A stretch of 64,000 nt of DNA, from the NCBI RefSeq assembly GCF_004343075.1, contig NZ_SLXP01000002.1:62001-126000 (forward strand), given 5' to 3'. The stretch's first letter is position 1, and each line of letters starts with the position of its first letter. The notes below the pieces were generated by a model that had not been told where the DNA came from, ran no database searches, and worked only from the letters and a program-made list of their open reading frames with translations. Positions 18,783 through 27,281 of this stretch are shown one piece after another. A program made the position numbers and the translations under genes. The stretch is from Rhodovulum marinum (GTDB taxonomy: Bacteria > Pseudomonadota > Alphaproteobacteria > Rhodobacterales > Rhodobacteraceae).

Positions 18783-21700
18783 ATGGCCTACCGGTTCCTG
18801 ACCTTCGAGCTCGACACCGGGCGGCGCGAGCTTCTGGCCCGGGGCCATCCCGTCGCGCTGCCGCCCAAGGCGTTCGACCTGCTGGCCTATCTGGTGACCC
18901 ATCACGACCGTATGGTGCCCAAGGCCGAGCTGATGGACCGGTTCTGGCCCGCCAACACGACCGAGGCGGCGTTGCAAAAGGCAATCAGCCAGGTGCGCAA
19001 GGCGCTGGGCACGGCCGATCCCGGGGGCGGCGCGGCGCTGCGCACCTATCACGGCCGCGGCATCCGGTTCGCCGCGCCCGTCACCGACACCGCGCCGCCG
19101 CCCGCCGCCCTGCCGCCGCCCGGCGACCCCCGCCCCGACGCCCTGCCGCTGGACGAACGCCACCCCGCCACGGTGCTCTGCGTGACGCTCGAAACGGGTG
19201 CCGGCCCCGCGGCCGCGGTCGAGACGCTGCTGGCCCGGGCCCGCGACATGGTCGAGCGTCACCAGGGCCGGCTGTTGCGGATGATGCTGGACGGGTTCAC
19301 CGCCGCCTTCGGCCTCGACCCGCTTTACGAGGACGGGGCGCGGCGGGCGGTGCATTGCGCCGCCGCGCTGGCCGCGCTCGATACCGTGCCGGACGGCGTC
19401 GACTGGCGCTTCGGGCTGGACAGCGGCGCGCTGCGCCCGGCCGACAGGGGCGCCTGGGCCCTGCCCGGCGAGATCGAGCGCGGCGCCATCGCGCTGGCCG
19501 AGGCCGCGCAGCCCCGCCATGTCCTGCTCAGCGCCGCGGTGCGCGACCAGCTGCGCGGCGAGGCCGACACCGCGCCCGCCCGCACCGGGTTCCGCCTGGT
19601 CTCGGTCGCGCCGATGCGCGCAGGCATCCCCGCCCGCCCCCGCGCCCGCCCGCCCCGCTTCGTCGGCCGCACCGCCGAGATGACCTTCCTCGCCGCCCAG
19701 CGCGACATGCTGCTGGCCGGGCACGGCCAGGCGGTGGTGCTGTGCGGGCCGGCGGGCATCGGCAAGACCCGGCTGGTGGCGGAATTCCTCGCCGGGCTGG
19801 ACGGGGCGGCGCTGCGCATCGAGACGGTGCATTGCCTGCCCGCGCTGTCCAACACGCCCCTTGCCCCGATCCGGGCGCTTTGCCGCGCGCTCTGCGCGCT
19901 GCCGCCCGCGGGCACGGTGACCGACGCGGTCGACGCGGCCCTCTTGCAGGATCTCCTGGGCGCCGCCCCGCCCGAGTCCCCCGCGCTTCAGACCTTGTCC
20001 GACCACCAGCGCCGCCAGCGCGGCCGCGCGCTTGTCGACCGCATCCTGACGACCCATGGCGCCGACCGCCCGCTGGTCATCGTGTTCGAGGATGTCCACT
20101 GGCTGGATGCGACCTCGCGCGATTACCTCGACCACCTGCTGGCCGGGATCGACGGCAAACGGCTGATGGTGGTGCTGACGACCCGCCCGACCGAGGCCCC
20201 GCCGCCGGCCGAAACCGTGCTGAACCTGTCCTCGCTGGGCCGCGCGGAAAGCCTCGCGCTCCTGCGCGAGACCTGCCCCGAGGCGGACCTCGCCGCCGAG
20301 GCCGCGCAAATCCTGGTGGACCGCGCCCAGGGCAACCCGTTCTTCATCGAGGAACTGGCGCTTGCCGCGCGCGCCGGGGGCGATCCGGCGGTCGATCTTC
20401 CCGGCACCGTGCAGGCGGTGATCGCGGTGCGCATCGGCGCGCTCGACCCGTGGCTGCGCCGGCTGGTCTATGTCATCGCGGTGATCGGACCGCCCGCGCC
20501 GCCTGCACTGGTCGCGCATCTTCTGGGCCAGGACCCGGCCCGGATCGCGCCCGGCATCGCCGATCTGGTGCGCCGCGGCTTCGTCCATGACGGCCCGGCG
20601 GGGCTGGGCTTTCGCCACATCCTGATCGCCGACGCCGCCTATGCCATGGTCGCGCCCGCCGACCGCACGCGCCTGCATGGCCGGATCGCCGCCCACCAGG
20701 AAACCGCGGGAACCGACCCGCCGCCCGACCCCGAGCGGCTGGCCTGGCACCACCAGGAGGCGGGCGCGCGCGACCGGGCGATCCCCTGCTGGATCGCGGC
20801 CAGCCGCGCGGCGCTGCACCGCTCCGCCCGGACCGAGGCGGTCGCCTTCGCCGAAAGCGGGCTTGCGCTGATCGACCCCGACACGCCCGACGACGCGCGC
20901 CACGAACTGGACCTGCTGTTGTGCCTTGCCCCCGCGCTGACCGCGCTGCGCGGTTTCGGCTCCCAGGATGTCGGGCGCACCTATGCCCGCGCCGACCGGC
21001 TGAACCGGCGGGTCGGCACGGTGCGTTCGGAAATCCGCGTCCGGGTGGGGCTGTGGATCCACACATGGGTGCGCGGCCGGCTGGCCCAGTCGCTGCGCCA
21101 TGCCGACAGGCTTCTGGCGCTGGCCGACCGGATCGGGGATCCCGCGCTGACCCTTCAGGCCCATGCCAGCCGGGGCCAGGTGCTGATGCATCGCGGCACG
21201 CTGGCCACGGCGCTGAATCACCTCGCCACCGGGCTGGCCGCGATCGAGACCGCGCCGCCCGCCACCATGCCCGCCCAGAACGCGGCCACCTCCTGCGCGG
21301 CCTACGCGTCCTGGGTGGCGCGGATGATGGGCCGCCAGGCCCAGGCGGCGGCGTTCCTCGACCGCTCGCGCGCGTTGGCCGAGCTGCAGGAAAACCCCTT
21401 CGCCGCGGCGATCCATTTCGCGCTCTGTTCCGAAAGCTACATGGTCGCCGATGACGTGCCGGCCTGCCTCGACTATGCCGACCGCGCCGTTGCCCTCAGC
21501 CGCGACCATGATTTCGCGTTCTGGCTGGGCACCGGGCTGGTGATGCGCGGCTGGGCGCTGGGCCGGCAGGGCGCGCATCACGCCGCCTTCGCCGCCTATG
21601 ACGAGGGCATCGCCGTGTTCGAGGCGACGGATGCGCGGGTGCAACTGGCCAACTGGCACGGGCTGCGCGCCGAAACCCTGCTGGCGGCGGGCCGCGACAG

Positions 21701-21911
21701 GGCGGCACTGGGGGCCGCGCAGCACGCGCTGACCTGCGCCAGGCGGGCCGAGGATGTGTATTTCACCCCCCGCATCCACGCCGTCGCGGCCCGCGCGCAG
21801 GCCCGGCTGGGCCACCCGGACCGGGCCGCCGACCATGACCGCCAGGCCGCCGCGCTGGCGCGCCGCTTCGGCATGGGCGCCCATGTGCTGAACCTGGCCC
21901 TGCCCAACTGA
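18783..21911 (+). CDS. Winged-helix / cyclase-like / AAA ATPase / TPR transcriptional regulator
   Basis: A 1042-residue regulator. Residues 1-100 are an OmpR/CadC-type winged helix (RFLTFELDTGRRELL, LPPKAFDLLAYLV, AISQVRKALG). Residues about 125-290 resemble a class III nucleotide cyclase domain, but the first metal-binding Asp is absent, so catalysis is unlikely. A signalling ATPase follows with Walker A GPAGIGKT (322-329) and Walker B VIVFEDVHWLD. The C-terminal ~450 residues are helical, TPR-like repeats (LAWHHQEAGARDRAI and similar). No response-regulator receiver or membrane segment is visible. I chose the start at 18783 because it gives the canonical wing N-terminus after AGGAG. Just downstream lie three GGTCAG repeats and an exported-protein operon, its likely target. 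Confidence 0.85.
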   Translation: MAYRFLTFELDTGRRELLARGHPVALPPKAFDLLAYLVTHHDRMVPKAELMDRFWPANTTEAALQKAISQVRKALGTADPGGGAALRTYHGRGIRFAAPVTDTAPPPAALPPPGDPRPDALPLDERHPATVLCVTLETGAGPAAAVETLLARARDMVERHQGRLLRMMLDGFTAAFGLDPLYEDGARRAVHCAAALAALDTVPDGVDWRFGLDSGALRPADRGAWALPGEIERGAIALAEAAQPRHVLLSAAVRDQLRGEADTAPARTGFRLVSVAPMRAGIPARPRARPPRFVGRTAEMTFLAAQRDMLLAGHGQAVVLCGPAGIGKTRLVAEFLAGLDGAALRIETVHCLPALSNTPLAPIRALCRALCALPPAGTVTDAVDAALLQDLLGAAPPESPALQTLSDHQRRQRGRALVDRILTTHGADRPLVIVFEDVHWLDATSRDYLDHLLAGIDGKRLMVVLTTRPTEAPPPAETVLNLSSLGRAESLALLRETCPEADLAAEAAQILVDRAQGNPFFIEELALAARAGGDPAVDLPGTVQAVIAVRIGALDPWLRRLVYVIAVIGPPAPPALVAHLLGQDPARIAPGIADLVRRGFVHDGPAGLGFRHILIADAAYAMVAPADRTRLHGRIAAHQETAGTDPPPDPERLAWHHQEAGARDRAIPCWIAASRAALHRSARTEAVAFAESGLALIDPDTPDDARHELDLLLCLAPALTALRGFGSQDVGRTYARADRLNRRVGTVRSEIRVRVGLWIHTWVRGRLAQSLRHADRLLALADRIGDPALTLQAHASRGQVLMHRGTLATALNHLATGLAAIETAPPATMPAQNAATSCAAYASWVARMMGRQAQAAAFLDRSRALAELQENPFAAAIHFALCSESYMVADDVPACLDYADRAVALSRDHDFAFWLGTGLVMRGWALGRQGAHHAAFAAYDEGIAVFEATDARVQLANWHGLRAETLLAAGRDRAALGAAQHALTCARRAEDVYFTPRIHAVAARAQARLGHPDRAADHDRQAAALARRFGMGAHVLNLALPN

Positions 21912-21932
21912 CCGCCGCGCTCGGGCAACCAT

Positions 21933-21965
21933 GGTCAGAACCCGGTCAGGATTCGGTCAGGACTC
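21933..21965 (+). repeat. Three 11-bp direct repeats (GGTCAG-N5), probable regulator binding site
   Basis: GGTCAG occurs at 21933, 21944 and 21955, with exactly 11 bp from start to start: GGTCAGAACCC, GGTCAGGATTC, GGTCAGGACTC. One helical turn spacing of direct repeats is how OmpR/PhoB and SARP-type winged helices bind DNA. The array lies 22 nt after the stop of the winged-helix regulator and about 215 nt before the exported-protein gene. Assignment to that regulator is inference. Confidence 0.7.
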
Positions 21966-22177
21966 CGCGCCGCCGTTCCCCCTACCCTTTCCCAGCGTCG
22001 CCCCCCCGGCGCAGGGGCGCCGGCGGGGCGGGAGGAAGGGGCCAGACCATGACCATGTCGAACCACCCGGACAGGACCACCGCGCCAACCACCGGCACCG
22101 CCGTGTCGGCCCTGACGCCCCGGGCGCCGACGCCCTCGCCCGGCTGGAAACCGTCACATCATTTCCGCGAGACCCGT

Positions 22178-23194
22178 ATGAAACACCTGATTGCCTCTGC
22201 CACCGTGCTGGCCGCACTGGCCACCGCCCCCGCCGCCCGCGCCGCCCCCATCGATGCGCTCAGCTACCTTCAGGTCCGGCACGGCTTTGCCATCGCCGGC
22301 GGCGCCGCGCCCGCGGGCATCGTGTCTTCCGTCTCGGGCCCGACCATCGACCGCAGCAATCACAGCATGATCGGCGATGCCGCCGCCACGCTGGCCGCCG
22401 ACAGCCTGACCGCCACCGTCGGCTGCGCCACCTGCGATCCGCCCTACCCCTACGAGGAAACCGGCCAACACCGCACCAACCGGCCCGACCCCACCGAATT
22501 CGCCGATGCCCGCCACGACATCGACTCGCTGATCGTTCAGGACACCGGCGCCGCCTTCTTCGCCATCGGCGAACGCCAGATCACGGCCAGCGGTCTTGCC
22601 CAGGCGCGCCTCACCTCGACCCCCGCCCCGGCCGCGGCCCAATCGTCCTTCACGAATGCCCGGGTGAACAGCTTTTCGAACCAGGGCAGCCAGACGGTGG
22701 CCTTCAACATCCTGGGCCATTTCGACGTCGACCTTCTGGCCCGCTATAGCGGCGCGGACGGGTTCGCGCGCACCAGCACGGTGATCGAGCTGCTGTTCTC
22801 CGGCATCGCGGCCGATGCGCTGACCTACCTGCCGCTGGATACCTATTTCCTCACGACCGACGACACCGCCCCCGGCGCCAGCGTGACCGAGGCGCTGGTC
22901 GCGAACCAGCCCGGCACGCTGGGGCTGCGCTTCTCGGCCAGCACGACGGCGCTGGGCGATGGCGGCTTTACCGAGGCCACGCTGGAGGCCGAACATGCCT
23001 TCCTTCTGCGCCTCAGCCTCGCCCCGGGCGAAACCGCGCTCATGACCACCGCCTATACCCAGGCGAATGCGGTCGAATACCTGCCCGCGCCGGTGCCGCT
23101 TCCGGCGGGGATCGGGCTTCTGGGGGGCGCGCTGGGGCTTTTGTCGCTGCTTCGGGCGCGGCGCGCCCCGCACGCGCCCGGTTTTTCGCACTGA
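22178..23194 (+). CDS. Exported protein with VPLPA-CTERM sorting signal
   Basis: A 338-residue secreted protein of unknown function. It has an N-terminal signal peptide (MKHLIASATVLAALATA, cleavage near ARA-AP), then a soluble domain with a Cys-x2-Cys (CATC) and an all-beta look (alternating Thr/Ala/Leu strands). The C-terminus has the tripartite sorting signal: VPLPAGIGLLGG, a hydrophobic helix, and an RARRAP basic tail. This is the VPLPA variant of PEP-CTERM, handled by an exosortase-type system. The start at 22178 was preferred over 22049 because it begins the signal peptide. The serine hydrolase gene follows after 16 nt with a strong ribosome site, so the two form an operon. Confidence 0.8.
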   Translation: MKHLIASATVLAALATAPAARAAPIDALSYLQVRHGFAIAGGAAPAGIVSSVSGPTIDRSNHSMIGDAAATLAADSLTATVGCATCDPPYPYEETGQHRTNRPDPTEFADARHDIDSLIVQDTGAAFFAIGERQITASGLAQARLTSTPAPAAAQSSFTNARVNSFSNQGSQTVAFNILGHFDVDLLARYSGADGFARTSTVIELLFSGIAADALTYLPLDTYFLTTDDTAPGASVTEALVANQPGTLGLRFSASTTALGDGGFTEATLEAEHAFLLRLSLAPGETALMTTAYTQANAVEYLPAPVPLPAGIGLLGGALGLLSLLRARRAPHAPGFSH

Positions 23195-23210
23195 CCAAGT
23201 GGAGGAGACC

Positions 23211-24497
23211 ATGTTCCGCGCCAGGATCCTGACCGTCCTCGCGGCATTCGGCCTGGCCGGCCCGGCCCTTGCCTGCGACCTGCCCGCCACCCGGCCATCC
23301 TTCGTCGATACCGCGCCGCGCGCCGGGTTCGACACCGCGCGTTTCGCCGACGAGGTGGCCGAGGCGCTGGGCGACCGCTTCATGGGCTATGCCGTGACGC
23401 TGCGCGCGCGCTCGGGCGCGGTCATCGCCCAGGTCAATCGCGGCTATGCCCGCACCCCCTGCGAGGACGGCGGCGCCAAGACATTCAATGGCCGCACCGT
23501 CTCGCCCATCGGGTCTGTGTCCAAGGCGCTGACCGCGGCGACCGTCATCCACCGCGCCGAAACCCTGGACAGCGTCTCGCTGGACGATCCGTTCCGCGAC
23601 TACCTGCCCGCGCGCTGGCGCCCGGCGTTGCACGCCTCGCTGGACCCGGTCACGCTGCGCAACCTGCTGGAACATCGCGGCGGCTTCGCCAAGTCGGGCA
23701 AGACGCTCTGGGGCCACGAATTCACCCTCGAGGAACGCTATGCGCTGGGCGAGGAAAGCTATCTCGTCCGCGCCCAGGACATCGCCAAGGGCAGCCGCAC
23801 CTGCGTGCCCGCCCCGGTCACCCGACGCTGCTATGCCAACACGTCCTTCGCGCTGTGGAACGTCAGCACCGCCTCGCTGACGCCGCGCAAATGGGCCACG
23901 ATCGAGGCCGCCTATCAGCCCGGCGAAATCACCTATGACAGCTACCTTCTGGTGCATGCCTACCGGCTTTATCGCGAGACGGTCGAAAAGGTGCTGTTCG
24001 ACCCGCTGGACGTTTCGGGGGGCTGCAACGTCTATACCGACCCGATGCACCGCGCCTTTACCTATGACGGACCCGACAGCGAACGCGGCACCGACCGGGC
24101 GGACCCGGGCCGGCCCTGCGCCATCGGCGGCTGGTTCATGTCCACCCGCGACCTGTCGGCGGTGATCCACCGCATCGCCACCACGCGCGAGGTGATCGAC
24201 GCCAATCACGACCTGATGTTCTCGTCCGGCGACGACCGGCTGGTCTTTGCCAGCCGCACCCGCGTCGCCGACGGCTTTGCCGTGGCCCATAACGGCAGCC
24301 GCTGGGGCGGCGACGCCAAGGCCGAGGTGATCGTGTTCCCGAACGGCTATGTCGCCGCCGCCATCGCGAATTCCTCGGCCGGGGGCGCCGGTCCCAACCT
24401 CCGCGGCGCGCTGGTGCGGGGCTATGACGCCGCGGTGACGCCGACCGTCCGGGTGCCCACCCCCGGCGATATCGGCCTGGCCCGGCCCACGCCCTAG
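23211..24497 (+). CDS. Exported serine hydrolase, beta-lactamase/penicillin-binding (S12) family
   Basis: A 428-residue protein with a signal peptide (residues 1-21; cleavage near ALA-C). The three S12 active-site motifs can be read: Ser102-Val-Ser-Lys105 in SPIGSVSKAL, Tyr-Ala-Asn in RCYANTSFAL, and a His-Asn-Gly motif in AHNGSRWGG. It should therefore be a periplasmic or outer-surface serine acyl-enzyme hydrolase: esterase, D-aminopeptidase or peptidoglycan-related. Cysteines in the middle (CVPAPVTRRC) suggest a disulfide. It is translated from GGAGGAG 16 nt after the VPLPA-CTERM gene, implying a shared function. The true substrate is unknown. Confidence 0.85.
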   Translation: MFRARILTVLAAFGLAGPALACDLPATRPSFVDTAPRAGFDTARFADEVAEALGDRFMGYAVTLRARSGAVIAQVNRGYARTPCEDGGAKTFNGRTVSPIGSVSKALTAATVIHRAETLDSVSLDDPFRDYLPARWRPALHASLDPVTLRNLLEHRGGFAKSGKTLWGHEFTLEERYALGEESYLVRAQDIAKGSRTCVPAPVTRRCYANTSFALWNVSTASLTPRKWATIEAAYQPGEITYDSYLLVHAYRLYRETVEKVLFDPLDVSGGCNVYTDPMHRAFTYDGPDSERGTDRADPGRPCAIGGWFMSTRDLSAVIHRIATTREVIDANHDLMFSSGDDRLVFASRTRVADGFAVAHNGSRWGGDAKAEVIVFPNGYVAAAIANSSAGGAGPNLRGALVRGYDAAVTPTVRVPTPGDIGLARPTP

Positions 24498-24510
24498 CCC
24501 GCGCCGCCCG

Positions 24511-25392
24511 CTACAGGCCCAGCCCCCGCCAGGCATCGTTGATCGCGCCCGCCGTCGTCCACCACACCGCATCGCCCCCCCGTTCGCGCATGTGGCCCAG
24601 CGCGCGGTCCAGGTGCTTCAGCCGGTGCGGATGCCCCATCAGGTAACCATGCAGCGCGATGCCCATCACCAGCGGCCGGCGCGCGCTTTCCTCCAGCATC
24701 ACGTCGAAGGCATCGCAGATCATGTCGGCGAACTCGGCGCCCTCGCGCTTGCGCCCGACGATCTGGGGAATGTCGTTCAGCTCTTGCGGATAGGGCACCG
24801 ACAGGATGCGGCCCGACCGTGTCGCCATCCAGACCGGCTGATCGTCGTGGCACCAGTCCAGGAGGTAGTCATACCCCGCCTCCTGCAGCAGGTCGGGCGT
24901 GACCGCGCTCTGGCTGATCCACGGGCCCAGCCAGCCCTTGGGCGCCCGCCCCTCGCGCGCCGTTAGGATGCGGGTCGCCTCTTCGATCAGCGCGCGTTCC
25001 TCGGACTCGGCCAGCACGCCCTGCCGTTCCGCGTTGGTCCGCCCATGGCCCGCGATCTCGTCACCGCGGGCGCGGAACGCCTCGACCAGCCCCGGCGCCT
25101 CGTCATACAGCCACGCATTGGCCAGCACCGTGGCGGGCACCCCGTGCCGGTCGAACAGCTCCAGCATCCGCGGCGCGCCCACCCGGTTGCCGTAATCCCG
25201 CCAGGCATAGTTCAGCACGTCGGGCTGCGGCCCGCCCGGTGCCAGTTCCGCCCCCAGCCCCTCGCCGAAGGCGAAGCATTCCAGGTTCATGCCCAGGTAA
25301 ACCGCCAGCCGCCGCCCGCCCGGCCAGTCGAAATCCGGGCGGTCCGTGATCGCCGAATAGGCATAGCGGCCGTGATGGGGCAGCCGTGGCAT
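24511..25392 (-). CDS. Polysaccharide deacetylase family protein (PuuE-like)
   Basis: A 293-residue NodB-fold metal hydrolase. It begins MPRLPHHGRYAYSAI and contains LAVYLGMNLECFAFGEG, RMLELFDRHGVPATV, the metal-site region GDEIAGHGRTNAERQG, the LGPWISQSAVTPDLL block and a late LHGYLMGHPHRL. The wording is closest to the allantoinase-like PuuE branch rather than chitin deacetylases. It is cytoplasmic (no signal peptide). I chose the start at 25392, preceded by AGGAGG at 7 nt, over 25608, which would run through the control region. It is divergent from the TRAP transporter, which may import its substrate or a related one; this link is inference. Confidence 0.82.
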   Translation of the reverse strand: MPRLPHHGRYAYSAITDRPDFDWPGGRRLAVYLGMNLECFAFGEGLGAELAPGGPQPDVLNYAWRDYGNRVGAPRMLELFDRHGVPATVLANAWLYDEAPGLVEAFRARGDEIAGHGRTNAERQGVLAESEERALIEEATRILTAREGRAPKGWLGPWISQSAVTPDLLQEAGYDYLLDWCHDDQPVWMATRSGRILSVPYPQELNDIPQIVGRKREGAEFADMICDAFDVMLEESARRPLVMGIALHGYLMGHPHRLKHLDRALGHMRERGGDAVWWTTAGAINDAWRGLGL

Positions 25393-25461
25393 GGCGCGTC
25401 CTCCTGTCGCACAACGTCTCCCCGCGTAGTGCCATCGCCCCGCCCCGAAGTCCTGCGAAAG

Positions 25462-25489
25462 TTTTGCGCAAAAGCCGTATTTTTCGGCT
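25462..25489. promoter_or_regulatory. Palindromes in the deacetylase/TRAP divergent promoter region
   Basis: TTTTGCGCAAAA (25462-25473) is a perfect 12-bp palindrome, and AGCCG/CGGCT arms (25473-25489) follow directly. Both lie in the 227-base gap between two divergent transcription units. A regulator bound there could control both. No regulator gene is adjacent, so the factor is unknown. Confidence 0.4.
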
Positions 25490-25619
25490 GAAATCCGGGG
25501 CGCTTTACGATTTTCGCCGCCTCGGACCATCCGAATTCCGGCCCTCGCCTCGCCGCCGCGCGGCGAAACGTTAAGCCCAACCCCATCGCAGGACATCCAT
25601 AACGACAAGGGGACCGAAC

Positions 25620-26702
25620 ATGGAGCGTCGCAAGTTTCTGACCACCGCGGGGATCGGCATCGGGGGCGCGGCGCTGGCCGCCCCGTCCGTCGCCCGCGCC
25701 CAGACCATCAGCTGGAAGATGACCACCGCCTTCCCGCCGGGCCAGCCGTTCTATTCCACCGGCCCCGGCTCGCTGACCGATTTCACCGACCGGGTGCGCG
25801 CCATGTCCGGCGGCGCGCTGGATATCCAGGTCTACCACGCCGGCGAACTGGTCCCCGCCTTCGAAGGCTTCGACGCCGTCCGCCAGGGCATCGTCGAGAT
25901 GAACGGCTGGGTCAGCTATTTCGGCGCGGGCAAGGTGCCCGCCGCCCAGTTCTTCGGCGCGGTCCCCTTCGGCATGTCGACCCAGGGCCAGAACGCGTGG
26001 TTCTACATCGGCGACGGCATCGACCTGTGGAACGAGACCTATGAACCCCTTGGCCTCGTCGCCATGCCCGTGGGCGCGACCGGCGTCCAGATGACCGGCT
26101 GGTTCAACAAGGAAATCAACTCGCTCGACGACCTTCAGGGCCTGCGCATGCGCATCCCGGGCCTCGCCGCCAAGGCCTATGCCCGCGTCGGCGTCGACGT
26201 GAAACTCCTGCCGGGGGGCGAGATCTTCCCCGCCCTCGAACGCGGCGTGATCGACGCGGCCGAATGGGTGGGCCCCGCGCAGGACAAGATCCTCGGCCTG
26301 AACAACGCCGCGAAATACTACTACACCACCGGCTGGCACGAACCGACCACCGTCACCGAACTGGCCATCAACAAGGCGAAATGGGACAGCCTCGGGTCCG
26401 AGCTTCAGGCCATCGTCACCAACGCCGCGGCCGCCTGCAACGTCATCTCGCACAGTTGGGCCGAGGCGAACAACGCCGCCGCGCTGGAAGAGTTCAAGGC
26501 GAGCGGGACCGAACTGCGCGTGCTGCCCGCCGACGTGGTCGCCGCCCTGAAACGCGAGATGGGCCCGGTCTACGACGAACTCGCCGCCCAGGACCCGCAG
26601 TTCAAGAAGGTGATGGAGAACTACTTCGCCTTCAAGGAACAGCACGACATCTGGGCCGCCGCCTCGGAACAGGTCTGGCATTCGGAACTGCGCGACGCCT
26701 GA
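25620..26702 (+). CDS. TRAP transporter substrate-binding protein (DctP/TakP family)
   Basis: Periplasmic binding subunit (360 residues). The N-terminus has a twin-arginine-like signal MERRKFLTTAGIGIGGAAL with cleavage near ARAQ, as in the 2-oxo-acid binder TakP of Rhodobacter. The body has YHAGELVPAFEGFDAV, TGVQMTGWFNKEI, GLRMRIPGLAAK, LPGGEIFPALERGVIDAAEW and YYTTGWHEP, very like TakP-type proteins. The arginine in RMRIPG is at the usual carboxylate-binding place, so a keto- or hydroxy-acid ligand is likely but unproven. It heads a three-gene operon; a strong stem-loop separates it from dctQ. Confidence 0.92.
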   Translation: MERRKFLTTAGIGIGGAALAAPSVARAQTISWKMTTAFPPGQPFYSTGPGSLTDFTDRVRAMSGGALDIQVYHAGELVPAFEGFDAVRQGIVEMNGWVSYFGAGKVPAAQFFGAVPFGMSTQGQNAWFYIGDGIDLWNETYEPLGLVAMPVGATGVQMTGWFNKEINSLDDLQGLRMRIPGLAAKAYARVGVDVKLLPGGEIFPALERGVIDAAEWVGPAQDKILGLNNAAKYYYTTGWHEPTTVTELAINKAKWDSLGSELQAIVTNAAAACNVISHSWAEANNAAALEEFKASGTELRVLPADVVAALKREMGPVYDELAAQDPQFKKVMENYFAFKEQHDIWAAASEQVWHSELRDA

Positions 26703-26717
26703 GCGGCGCGGGAGGAC

Positions 26718-26746
26718 CGGCCCGGGCGGCATCCCCGCCCGGGCCG
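26718..26746 (+). other. Intercistronic stem-loop after the TRAP binding-protein gene
   Basis: A perfect 12-bp stem CGGCCCGGGCGG / CCGCCCGGGCCG with a 5-nt loop, not followed by T residues, lies between the binding-protein and small-permease genes. Such hairpins usually protect the upstream message from 3' exonucleases and partly terminate, giving excess binding protein over membrane subunits. Confidence 0.7.
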
Positions 26747-26768
26747 ATAACACGGAACGGGGCAGGAC

Positions 26769-27278
26769 ATGACACGGGCACTCGCCATCGCGGATGGCAT
26801 CGACAGGCTGACGCGCCTGGCCGGCCGGCTGGCCGCGGCGCTGTTGCTGGCCCTGGTGGCGCTGGTCTTCTTCAACGTCTTCGGGCGCTACGTGATCGGC
26901 GGCAGCCCGGTCTGGGCGCAGGAACTGGAATGGCACCTGATGGCGCCCATCGCGCTCTTGGGCATCACGGTGCTGATGCTGGAAAACGGCCATGTCCGCG
27001 TCGACATGGTGTTCGAACGCCTGCCCGAGCGCGCGCGCCACGCGCTCGACCTGTTCTCGATGCTGGTGGGCGCGGTGATCGCGCTTTTGCTCATCAAGTA
27101 TTCGCTGGGCTTCGTCGACAGCGCCTGGTCGATCCGCGAAGGCTCGCCCGACCCGGGCGGGCTGCCCGGGCGCTGGCTGCTCAAGGGGATGATCCCGGTC
27201 GCCTTCGGGCTGTTCGCGCTGCAATGCCTGGCCAACGCCATCCGGCACGCCGCGGCGCTGCGCGGCCGGGGGGCGTAA
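26769..27278 (+). CDS. TRAP transporter small permease (DctQ)
   Basis: A 169-residue membrane protein with four hydrophobic helices, containing FNVFGRYVIGGSPVWAQELEWHL, split here as FNVFGRYVIGG then WAQELEWHL, the hallmark of DctQ subunits. It partners the large permease in Na+-driven uptake of organic acids delivered by the binding protein. The gene follows the stem-loop by 22 nt and ends 3 nt before dctM. Confidence 0.9.
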   Translation: MTRALAIADGIDRLTRLAGRLAAALLLALVALVFFNVFGRYVIGGSPVWAQELEWHLMAPIALLGITVLMLENGHVRVDMVFERLPERARHALDLFSMLVGAVIALLLIKYSLGFVDSAWSIREGSPDPGGLPGRWLLKGMIPVAFGLFALQCLANAIRHAAALRGRGA

Positions 27279-27281
27279 GAC

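Noticed and set aside
18666-21932. Minus-strand open frame of 1088 codons opposite the large regulator
   Set aside because: A shadow frame produced by high GC3 in the plus-strand gene; composition is Arg/Gly/His/Gln-rich without motifs, whereas the plus frame has winged-helix and Walker motifs.
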